From UBA11891 sp049890035 (lineage in GTDB: Bacteria > Bacteroidota > Bacteroidia > Flavobacteriales > Flavobacteriaceae), in the NCBI GenBank assembly GCA_049890035.1, contig JBMHCG010000043.1, positions 129,984-193,983 of the forward strand: 64,000 nt of DNA, read 5' to 3'. How positions within the stretch are numbered: position 1 is the first letter of the stretch; each line of letters starts with the position of its first letter. Made by a program: the position numbers and the translations under genes. Below the pieces are notes generated by a model. It did not search any database. It had not been told where the DNA came from and saw only the letters and a list, made by a program, of their open reading frames with translations. This document shows, one piece after another, positions 44,774-52,434 of this stretch.

Positions 44774-46450
44774 ATGAGAAAGCCTTTTTTAGAACGTGTC
44801 TGTCTTTTGCTTATCCTTTTCGGATTTTTTGGATGTGCCAAACGAGGTGCCCCAACTGGTGGTCCCATAGATTCCATCCCGCCTGTATTGATCAATGCCA
44901 GTCCTAAGTTGAATACCACCTTTTTTGATAAAGAGAAATTTGTCCTGACGTTTGATGAATTTGTAACCTTGAAAGAGTTAAATAAGCAACTGATCATTTC
45001 CCCACCAATGGAATCCAGTAGTTACAATGTGCTACCCCAGACAGGTGTTTCTAAAAAAGTTAGCTTGATTTTCAAAGACAGCTTGAATCCAGAAACAACC
45101 TACACCTTTAACTTTGGTGAAAGTATCAGAGATAACAATGAGGGTAATATTCTCTCTTACTTTAGTTACACCCTTTCTACTGGGGCAACCATTGATTCAC
45201 TGACATTTAAAGGGACCGTTACCGATGCTTTTGAAGCCGAAACACCCCCTTACGTTTCTCTCCAACTCTATCCTGTTGACAGTACGTACAACGACTCGAC
45301 CGTATTCACACAAAAACCATTATATGTAGCCAGTACGCTAGATACTACGGTTTTCCGCTTTCAAAATCTCAAAGCGGGGAAGTACGAGCTCATTGCACTA
45401 CTGGACAAAGCTTCCAACTATTTTTTTGATCAAAACACAGATAAGATCGGATTTTTAAAACAACCCATTGAACTTCCAAGAGACAGTGTCGTGGCACTAC
45501 GTATCTTTAATGAAATCCCTAATTTTTCCTGGTCACGACCTTTTTTTATAAATGACCACCACATAGGGTTGCCCTATTATGGAAGGTATCAGGACCAAGA
45601 AATGAAAATGATTTCAGCTGTATCCAATGACTTTGAGAGTCTTATCACGCGTAACCGAGAAACCGACACATTAAACTTTTGGTTCAAAAACGGGCCCAAA
45701 GATTCCATTCAGTTTCAGTATTTCTTAAAAGACAGCCTTCGAACTACAAGTGTGAAGTACCGTGAGCCTATCCAAGACTCTTTGGTTGTCAAAAACGCCA
45801 GTCCGCGTGTTCTTCAGCTTCAAGACTCGGTTGTGATTGCCTCAAATCGTCCTATCGTAACATCCAATATTTCAAAAATTCACGTTCGAAACAAAGACTC
45901 GGTAGTGATTCCGGTAAGCGCACACATTCATCCAAACAAAGATGAAGTCCGACTAAAAATACCCATAGAACCGAATGACACTTATTTTTTCGAACTCTAC
46001 CCAGATGCCTTGATTGATTTTTTTGGAGCCACCAATGATACGCTAAGATTTGAAATGATAACCAATAAAATTGAAGACTATGGCAATCTGACTGTTCAGT
46101 TTAAAAACCTTGACAGCATTCCTCTAATCATCGACTTATTAAATTCGCGCTACCAATTAAAAAAACGGATTGTAACCCCAATTCAAAACAATCTATATGC
46201 ATTTAAAAATTTACCCCCATCAACCTATATTCTTCGGGTAGTCAAGGATGTCAACGACAACAATCAATGGGATACTGGAAATTACTTACAAAAGGTCCAA
46301 CCAGAGGAAGTTGTTTATTTACCCAATGAAATTGAAGTTCGTGCCAACTGGGAAGTCAATCAGATTTTTGACCCAGTACAAATTCGTCTCGATCAGCTAA
46401 AAAGTGCAACTGCTTCCGAATCGACTGCAACGAATCCCGATCCAAAATAG
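44774..46450 (+). CDS. Ig-like domain lipoprotein
   Basis: 558 residues. Lipoprotein signal with lipobox LFGFFGC (Cys21) followed by AKRGAPTGGP, a start shared by many Bacteroidetes cell-surface proteins. An Ig-like (Big_5/SbsA type) domain follows at about 35-130 with the PPVLINASPKLNTTFF and IIISPP-type strand pattern. The rest is beta-rich with a repeated TLDTTVFRFQNLKAGKYELIALLD-type module, also seen near the C-terminus in PPSTYILRVVKDVNDNNQWD. Function unknown, likely structural or adhesive at the outer membrane. Its last 95 bases overlap the nitrilase gene on the other strand. Confidence 0.75.
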   Translation: MRKPFLERVCLLLILFGFFGCAKRGAPTGGPIDSIPPVLINASPKLNTTFFDKEKFVLTFDEFVTLKELNKQLIISPPMESSSYNVLPQTGVSKKVSLIFKDSLNPETTYTFNFGESIRDNNEGNILSYFSYTLSTGATIDSLTFKGTVTDAFEAETPPYVSLQLYPVDSTYNDSTVFTQKPLYVASTLDTTVFRFQNLKAGKYELIALLDKASNYFFDQNTDKIGFLKQPIELPRDSVVALRIFNEIPNFSWSRPFFINDHHIGLPYYGRYQDQEMKMISAVSNDFESLITRNRETDTLNFWFKNGPKDSIQFQYFLKDSLRTTSVKYREPIQDSLVVKNASPRVLQLQDSVVIASNRPIVTSNISKIHVRNKDSVVIPVSAHIHPNKDEVRLKIPIEPNDTYFFELYPDALIDFFGATNDTLRFEMITNKIEDYGNLTVQFKNLDSIPLIIDLLNSRYQLKKRIVTPIQNNLYAFKNLPPSTYILRVVKDVNDNNQWDTGNYLQKVQPEEVVYLPNEIEVRANWEVNQIFDPVQIRLDQLKSATASESTATNPDPK

Positions 46451-47147
46451 CCGTAACCATTCCTTCTTTACTTTTCAAGTCTTTGGTAATTGGATTTCCC
46501 AAAACTGCGTAGGCAGCTGAATGGCCAGGGTATTGGTTTCCGTTTGGGTCGCTACCCACTCGGTTTACACCAATACAATAACTCATGTTTTCAATAGCAC
46601 GCGCTTGAAGCAATATATCCCATGCGGCTATTCTTGGGGCAGGCCAATTGGCAACATATAATAACAAATCATAATCTTCGGTATTGCGAGACCAAACAGG
46701 AAATCGTAAATCATAACAAATACGCGGGCAAATTCGCCATCCCTTGAACTCAAAGACTGCGGAAGAGGTACCCGCTACATACAATTTGTGCTCACCAGCT
46801 AAAGAAAACCCATGCCGCTTGTCATACCAATGAAGGGAGCCATCGGGCAACGCCCAAATAAAACGATTGTAGTAACTTCCTGATTCGCTAATGGCTAAAC
46901 TTCCTGCTAGGGCAAATCCTTTATTTTGCGACCATTGTTGCATCCATCGAACTGTAGGTCCATCCATGGTTTCTGCACATTTATGGGGTTCCATAGAAAA
47001 GCCCGAAGCAAACATTTCGGGTACTATAACCGCATCGACTTCAGGGGTGACTGCCTTCAAAAATAAATTCAAATGCTCTCTGTTGGCTATGGGATCCTCC
47101 CAAATACAATCGGCTTGAACCAAGGTTACTGTGAGTGTAGATTGCAT
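46356..47147 (-). CDS. Carbon-nitrogen hydrolase (omega-amidase/YafV type)
   Basis: 263 residues. The nitrilase triad is clear: Glu44 in VPEMF, Lys110 in YDKRHGF and Cys144 in RICYDLRFP. The order and length match YafV and human NIT2, which hydrolyse alpha-ketoglutaramate and related amides. The C-terminal region ending LADRDEFVL is the family-typical end, so the 95-base overlap with the end of the convergent lipoprotein gene is real rather than a wrong stop. Confidence 0.92.
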   Translation of the reverse strand: MQSTLTVTLVQADCIWEDPIANREHLNLFLKAVTPEVDAVIVPEMFASGFSMEPHKCAETMDGPTVRWMQQWSQNKGFALAGSLAISESGSYYNRFIWALPDGSLHWYDKRHGFSLAGEHKLYVAGTSSAVFEFKGWRICPRICYDLRFPVWSRNTEDYDLLLYVANWPAPRIAAWDILLQARAIENMSYCIGVNRVGSDPNGNQYPGHSAAYAVLGNPITKDLKSKEGMVTAILDRDSLQSIRKQLHFLADRDEFVLGQKSD

Positions 47148-47188
47148 ACCTTTGTTTTATCAAATAAGATACTTTTTTCTTTGCAGTT

Positions 47189-47842
47189 ATGAAACCAATT
47201 TCCCACTACCAAGCCTTGATTTTTGATATGGACGGCACTTTATTGGATAACATGCAATACCATGAAAAATCCTGGGAAGTATTTCTTCAAGAAAACGAAT
47301 TATCAATTGATATGAAAACGTTCGAGAGAGACTATCACCACGGTACCTTACAAGAGGTCATGGCACGTTTGTTTCCACACCTGTCCAAGCCTGAAGATTT
47401 AGTAGCCATAGGGCAACGAAAAGAAGAAGTTTACCGCGAACTATGCCAACCTCATCTAAAAGCTCTCCCAGGACTCCATACTTTTTTGAATCGGATTCAA
47501 AACAAAAAAATTCCCATGGGACTGGCAACCATGGGAGACCAGATCAATATTGACTTTACTCTTAGTGGCCTTGAATTGGTTAACTATTTCAAGGCAACCA
47601 CCGGAGGCGATCAGGTACAACAGGGCAAACCCCATCCCGAAATTTTCCTGAGTACTTCGAAAAAACTGGGAGTCGATGCTTCACACTGCCTCGCATTTGA
47701 AGACACCCGCTCGGGTATTCAAAGTGCGCTAGCTGCTGGCATGGACGTTGTGGGTATCGCTACAATGTTTTCTGAAAGGGAACTATTGGATTTGGGATGT
47801 GTTGGTGCGGTGCGAAACTATCTCGATTTCGTCGTTGAATAA
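47189..47842 (+). CDS. HAD family hydrolase, beta-phosphoglucomutase-like
   Basis: 217 residues. The HAD motif I is FDMDGTLLDN (nucleophile Asp13, Asp15), motif III Lys lies in QQGKPHPEIFL near 150, and motif IV is AFEDTRSGI near 170. The helical cap in the N-terminal half puts it in subfamily I with beta-phosphoglucomutase and phosphoglycolate phosphatase. Substrate not determinable. Divergent from the nitrilase gene; a T-rich TTTCTTTG sequence just before the ATG is an imperfect -7 box. Followed by a bidirectional terminator. Confidence 0.9.
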   Translation: MKPISHYQALIFDMDGTLLDNMQYHEKSWEVFLQENELSIDMKTFERDYHHGTLQEVMARLFPHLSKPEDLVAIGQRKEEVYRELCQPHLKALPGLHTFLNRIQNKKIPMGLATMGDQINIDFTLSGLELVNYFKATTGGDQVQQGKPHPEIFLSTSKKLGVDASHCLAFEDTRSGIQSALAAGMDVVGIATMFSERELLDLGCVGAVRNYLDFVVE

Positions 47843-47864
47843 AGCAAGACGCAACAATGAAAAT

Positions 47865-47895
47865 AAAAAAGCAGGGCTAGTGCCCTGCTCTTTAT
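47865..47895. terminator. Bidirectional terminator between HAD gene and sdhB
   Basis: An eight-base perfect stem AGCAGGGC/GCCCTGCT with a TAGT loop at 47870-47889 is flanked by A-rich sequence on the left and T-rich on the right, so it can stop transcription from both the HAD gene and the sdh operon. Confidence 0.8.
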
Positions 47896-47921
47896 AAGTA
47901 AATTCGTCTTTTTATTTCAGA

Positions 47922-48668
47922 CTATCCTTTTAAACTGGCTGAAAGGTACTCACGGTTCATGCGAGCAATGTTTTCGAGCGAAATCCCTTTGGGACATTCC
48001 ACCTCACAGGCACCTGTATTGGTGCAATTCCCAAAGCCTTCTTCATCCATTTGTTTAACCATATTCAAAACACGATCTGTTGCTTCAACTTTCCCCTGAG
48101 GAAGTAACGCGTACTGGGAGACTTTGGCAGAAACGAACAACATGGCGGAGGCGTTTTTACACGTTGCCACACAAGCACCACAGCCGATGCATGTAGCTGC
48201 ATCAAAAGCGCGGTCTGCATTGTATTTTTCAATGGGGATGGCATTGGCATCTTGCGTATTCCCCGAAGTATTGACACTAATAAATCCGCCTGCATGCTGT
48301 ACCCTGTCAAAAGCAGAACGATCTACGGCTAAATCTTTTACAACGGGAAAGGCTTTGGCACGAAAGGGTTCAATAGTAATCGTATCACCATCTTTAAATT
48401 TTCGCATGTGCAACTGGCAAGTCGTTACCAGGCGATCGGGTCCGTGGGCCTCTCCATTAATAAACATCGAACACATGCCACAAATTCCCTCCCTACAATC
48501 GTGATCGAAAGCAATGGGATCTATTCCCTGTTGAATTAACTGCTCGTTGAGCACATCCATCATCTCCAAAAAAGACATGTCTGGAGAGACGTCAGAGATC
48601 GGATAGGTTTCAAATTGTCCTTTTGCTTTGGTATTGGCTTGACGCCATACTTTTAATGTCAGGTTCAT
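47922..48668 (-). CDS. sdhB: Succinate dehydrogenase iron-sulfur subunit
   Basis: 248 residues. Passes electrons from FAD to quinone through three clusters. The [2Fe-2S] site is DCREGICGMCSMFINGE near 60-75; the [4Fe-4S] and [3Fe-4S] sites are CIGCGACVATC near 163 and the Cys set in CTNTGACEVECPKGI near 215. Last gene of sdhC-sdhA-sdhB, 16 bases after sdhA. Its sequence type with an N-terminal WRQANTKAKGQFETYPI matches the Bacteroidetes succinate:quinone reductases with a di-haem SdhC. Confidence 0.96.
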   Translation of the reverse strand: MNLTLKVWRQANTKAKGQFETYPISDVSPDMSFLEMMDVLNEQLIQQGIDPIAFDHDCREGICGMCSMFINGEAHGPDRLVTTCQLHMRKFKDGDTITIEPFRAKAFPVVKDLAVDRSAFDRVQHAGGFISVNTSGNTQDANAIPIEKYNADRAFDAATCIGCGACVATCKNASAMLFVSAKVSQYALLPQGKVEATDRVLNMVKQMDEEGFGNCTNTGACEVECPKGISLENIARMNREYLSASLKG

Positions 48669-48684
48669 ACCGTACTATTTTTAC

Positions 48685-50688
48685 TTATTTGTAAGAGCGC
48701 GTCTTAACTTCAATTTCTTCGTAATTCAATGCTTCTTTGTAAAGTTTGGCTGAAGCGGGCTCGCCTTGGTACTCCCATGCGGAAACAAAAGTAAAATTCT
48801 TGTCATCACGGAGTGCCTCTCCTTCGGGGGTTTGAGATTCTTCTCTAAAATGTCCGCCACAGGATTCCGTTCGCTCCAGGGCGTCTTTGGCAAACAATTC
48901 TCCCAATTCCAAAAAGTCAGCGACACGACCGGCTTTAGCCAGTTGCTCATTAAACTCATTGATTGCCCCGGGAACTTTTACATTTTTGTAAAAATCTTCC
49001 CGCAAAGCTTTGATTTCATCCATCGCCTCTTTGAGCTCTTTTTCATTGCGTGACATACCACATTTATTCCACATGATTTTACCCAGTTTCTTGTGATAAT
49101 AGTCCACCGAATGGGTTCCATCATTATTGATAAAGGCTTCCAATTGTTCTTGGACGCCTTTCTCAGCAGCTTCAAATTCGGAAGATTCAGTAGAAATCGT
49201 CCCGGTACGTATGTCATCAGACAAATAATCTCCAATCGTGTAGGGCAACACAAAATAACCATCGGCCAAGCCTTGCATCAAGGCGGAAGCACCCAATCGG
49301 TTTGCCCCATGATCAGAGAAATTGGCCTCACCTATGGCGTAACAACCTGGGATGGACGTCATCAGGTTGTAATCAACCCATACCCCACCCATGGTATAAT
49401 GGACTGCTGGGTAAATCATCATGGGCGTCTCATAAGGATTCTGATCGACAATTTTTTCGTACATCTGAAACAGGTTACCGTATTTGGAACGAACAACTTC
49501 TTGACCTAGCTTTTTAACAAGCATAGGGTTGTTTTCATCCAATCCTTTCACGTGCGCTTGTTCTTTTCCATAGCGAATGATAGCAGAGGCAAAGTCAAGA
49601 TAGACCGCTTCGCCGGTTTTGTTAACCCCAAAACCAGCGTCACAACGTTCTTTGGCAGCCCGTGAGGCTACATCTCTTGGCACCAAGTTCCCGAAGGCTG
49701 GGTAGCGACGCTCCAGATAGTAGTCTCTATCTGCTTCGGCCAGATCGGTGGGTTTTAGTTTGCCTTCTCGGATAGCTTGCGCATCTTCCAATTTTTTAGG
49801 TACCCAAATGCGACCATCGTTACGCAAAGACTCGGACATCAATGTCAATTTTGACTGATGATCCCCCGATACTGGAATGCAGGTAGGGTGAATCTGAGTA
49901 AAACAGGGATTGGCAAAATGAGCCCCCCTTTTGTGGATTTTCCAAGCGGCAGATACATTGCTCCCCATGGCATTGGTGGATAAGAAAAAAACATTTCCAT
50001 AACCGCCAGAAGCAATAACAACAGCATGCGCACCGTGGCGTTCAAGCTTGCCTGTTACGAGATTACGGGCAATGATCCCACGTGCCTTTCCATTTACAAC
50101 CACCAAATCCATCATCTCATGTCGGTTGTACATTTTTATTTTACCGCGCCCAATCTGACGATTCATAGCGGAATAGGCTCCCAACAGCAATTGTTGACCC
50201 GTTTGCCCTTTGGCATAAAAAGTTCGAGAGACCAATACCCCGCCAAAAGAACGGTTGTCCAGCAACCCACCATAATCTCTTGCAAAAGGGACACCCTGTG
50301 CCACACACTGGTCAATAATGTTTGCAGACACTTCTGCCAAACGGTGAACATTGGCCTCACGAGAACGGTAGTCTCCTCCTTTGATGGTATCATAAAACAA
50401 ACGGTAGGTCGAATCGCCATCACCCTGGTAGTTTTTTGCAGCATTGATACCCCCCTGAGCCGCAATGGAATGGGCTCTTCGGGGCGAATCCTGAAAACAA
50501 AAGGTTTTAACATTGTAGCCCAACTCAGCCAGGGTTGCAGAAGCCGAAGCCCCAGCAAGTCCAGTTCCTACCACGATCACGTCTATTAATCGTTTGTTGG
50601 CAGGGCTCACTAAATTGATATTGCTTTTGTGTCGTGTCCACTTATCTGAAAGTGGCCCTTCGGGTATTTTTGAATCTAAAGATGCCAT
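48685..50688 (-). CDS. sdhA: Succinate dehydrogenase flavoprotein subunit
   Basis: 667 residues. The dinucleotide-binding motif is VVGTGLAGASASATLAELG near residue 37 and the covalent FAD His is in HSIAAQGGINAAKN near 75. The active-site region around HPTCIPVSGDHQSKL and the YPAVHYTMGG motif carry the catalytic Arg/His set. Oxidises succinate to fumarate in the citric acid cycle. Three bases separate it from sdhC. The protein is of the longer B-type (about 640-670 residues) rather than the 590-residue enteric type. Confidence 0.96.
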   Translation of the reverse strand: MASLDSKIPEGPLSDKWTRHKSNINLVSPANKRLIDVIVVGTGLAGASASATLAELGYNVKTFCFQDSPRRAHSIAAQGGINAAKNYQGDGDSTYRLFYDTIKGGDYRSREANVHRLAEVSANIIDQCVAQGVPFARDYGGLLDNRSFGGVLVSRTFYAKGQTGQQLLLGAYSAMNRQIGRGKIKMYNRHEMMDLVVVNGKARGIIARNLVTGKLERHGAHAVVIASGGYGNVFFLSTNAMGSNVSAAWKIHKRGAHFANPCFTQIHPTCIPVSGDHQSKLTLMSESLRNDGRIWVPKKLEDAQAIREGKLKPTDLAEADRDYYLERRYPAFGNLVPRDVASRAAKERCDAGFGVNKTGEAVYLDFASAIIRYGKEQAHVKGLDENNPMLVKKLGQEVVRSKYGNLFQMYEKIVDQNPYETPMMIYPAVHYTMGGVWVDYNLMTSIPGCYAIGEANFSDHGANRLGASALMQGLADGYFVLPYTIGDYLSDDIRTGTISTESSEFEAAEKGVQEQLEAFINNDGTHSVDYYHKKLGKIMWNKCGMSRNEKELKEAMDEIKALREDFYKNVKVPGAINEFNEQLAKAGRVADFLELGELFAKDALERTESCGGHFREESQTPEGEALRDDKNFTFVSAWEYQGEPASAKLYKEALNYEEIEVKTRSYK

Positions 50689-50691
50689 AAC

Positions 50692-51342
50692 TTATGCGTT
50701 TAGATGATGGAATAGTGCGATGAAAACAAACCCTGCGGGGATGGCTATCGCGTATATTTTTGTGAAGTTTTTGATCGCGGGAGTGTATTTATTGTTCAGT
50801 CCCATCGACTGAAAAGAGGAACCGAATCCATGTAACAAATGAAGTGCCAAAAAGACGAAAGAAACGGCATACAATCCAACACGAACAGGACTGACAAATT
50901 TATGTACCAATTCATCATAATAGCGGTTTGGGTCATCAGGAAGCGCGGATATGTATTTATAATTCATTTCAGGAAACCAAAAATCATAAAAATGAAGTGC
51001 CAAAAAAGATAGCACGACCGCTCCTGAAAGTATCATGTTCCGGGACATCCAACTGGCATTTGCACTTCCTTTGTAAGTGCCGTATTTATTAGCACGCGCC
51101 GAACGGTTTTGAAGCTCCAAGACAAAGCCCATTACAAAATGAAAAATAACACCAAACATTAAAATGGGTTGAAGAAGAAATTGAACAATGGGATTGGTTC
51201 CCATAAAGTGTGACAACTCATTGAAAACCGATTCACTAACGACTGAGGTAAAGTTGATAGTAAAATGCTGCCCCAGAAATACGACTAAAAAAAGTCCGGA
51301 AAGTGCCATGGCTATCTTTCGAGCTATGGAAGATGATATCAT
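50692..51342 (-). CDS. sdhC: Succinate dehydrogenase cytochrome b558 subunit
   Basis: 216 residues from the ATG at 51342 (MISSSIARKIAMALSGLF). An upstream in-frame ATG at 51366 lies only two bases from a -7 promoter box and would be ahead of the transcript start, so the shorter form is preferred. Five membrane helices with His residues in FLGQHFTIN, FHFVMGF, LALHFYDFW and LALHLLHGFG that can ligate two haems. This is the single-subunit membrane anchor of B-type succinate:quinone reductase. First gene of the operon. Confidence 0.93.
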   Translation of the reverse strand: MISSSIARKIAMALSGLFLVVFLGQHFTINFTSVVSESVFNELSHFMGTNPIVQFLLQPILMFGVIFHFVMGFVLELQNRSARANKYGTYKGSANASWMSRNMILSGAVVLSFLALHFYDFWFPEMNYKYISALPDDPNRYYDELVHKFVSPVRVGLYAVSFVFLALHLLHGFGSSFQSMGLNNKYTPAIKNFTKIYAIAIPAGFVFIALFHHLNA

Positions 51343-51367
51343 AAGTTTATTCGATTCAATTAGCATT

Positions 51368-51399
51368 CAAAATTACTCTATAATAAGAATTGTTCCCAA
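51368..51399 (-). promoter_or_regulatory. sdhCAB promoter (TTG-N21-TAATTTTG)
   Basis: On the minus strand TTG at 51399-51397 is followed after 21 bases by TAATTTTG at 51375-51368. Both boxes and the spacing fit the Bacteroidetes consensus, with the sdhC ATG at 51342 downstream. Confidence 0.55.
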
Positions 51400-51507
51400 T
51401 ACTCGGCTCTTTTTTTCTATGCTTTTAAAAATCTATAACAAATCTGCGAGTCTTGTTTATTGATTATAGAAATATGCGTCAAAAAATAAGGTCTTTATTA
51501 GACAAAA

Positions 51508-52398
51508 TCAAAAAGGGAGTGAAATAGCCATGCCAAAAACTTGCCGGGCTTGTATTTGCGCCAAAGCATTATCATCGTACACCCACTGGAATTCTAAAAG
51601 TGCGCTAAGCAGTTTATTTACTTTCATTTCCACACTTAGGGTGTGGTCAACATCTACATTTTTGAACGCTTCCAAGTAGTTCGCTACCAAGTTTAGATGA
51701 TTTCTCAAACGAATATTGGTAGCTATTGGCAGATCGTTTTGTATGGTAACTGCCATTCCAGCCTCCCAACGTGCGGATTTACCGGCAACCACGCCAAAGA
51801 ATGCTTTGCCTTTTTCTAATGAACGGGTAAAGGTTCGGTCAACAACAATCACGCGTGCATTCAAGGGGTTGATGGCTACTTTTATGCGAGGGGTATGGGC
51901 ATAGGTCACTCCCACACCCAAACTGAGATAGGCGGGTGAAAAAAAATTGGATATTTGTTTTCGATCGGAACTATTGTTTGTTCCTGTTGAGAAATCATAT
52001 CCTGGAGCATTTTGTGTTTTCAGTTGGAAACTACTTGAAAAATTCCAAACTTTTTTAGAACGCAGCTGGACCGTAGAGTGGAATGTCAATTGATCATCCA
52101 TCTTTCTAAAACTTGCTTCACCTTGCGTTCGCGCATAGCCTAAGGCAGCATCTAACAAATTATTCCACTCCCATTGCTCGCTACAATAATCCAACTGCCA
52201 GTCCAAACGCAGCGTACCGCTAAAATTATTGACACCTCCTGCGAGCCAGTTCGAAAAACTCGCTTGATTGAGTAAAACACCAATTTTTTTCTGATGATTC
52301 CAGAAAGCTAAACTATCCTTGTCTTTTTCTTGGCCAACCAATGAATTCAAAAAAATAAGCAAGCCTACAAAAACAATATTGGTTTTTGACTCTAACAC
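51508..52398 (-). CDS. DUF3078 outer-membrane barrel protein
   Basis: 296 residues from a GTG start; no in-frame ATG gives a signal peptide. The N-terminus is a signal peptide (hydrophobic run about 8-22, ending LVGQ). The mature part has DUF3078 features: FWNHQKKIGVLLNQASFSNWLAGGVNNFSG near 32-62, then strands of a small barrel ending in a C-terminal Phe (MAISLPF). Function unknown; these proteins are common in Flavobacteriia. It is followed on the same strand by a T-rich gap before sdhC's promoter region. Confidence 0.8.
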   Translation of the reverse strand: MLESKTNIVFVGLLIFLNSLVGQEKDKDSLAFWNHQKKIGVLLNQASFSNWLAGGVNNFSGTLRLDWQLDYCSEQWEWNNLLDAALGYARTQGEASFRKMDDQLTFHSTVQLRSKKVWNFSSSFQLKTQNAPGYDFSTGTNNSSDRKQISNFFSPAYLSLGVGVTYAHTPRIKVAINPLNARVIVVDRTFTRSLEKGKAFFGVVAGKSARWEAGMAVTIQNDLPIATNIRLRNHLNLVANYLEAFKNVDVDHTLSVEMKVNKLLSALLEFQWVYDDNALAQIQARQVFGMAISLPF

Positions 52399-52434
52399 CC
52401 AGGTAAAGATAAAGTTAACAAATGGCCTCTGTTT

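Noticed and set aside
50026..50589. 187-codon plus-strand open frame
   Set aside because: Antisense to sdhA, which is unambiguous.
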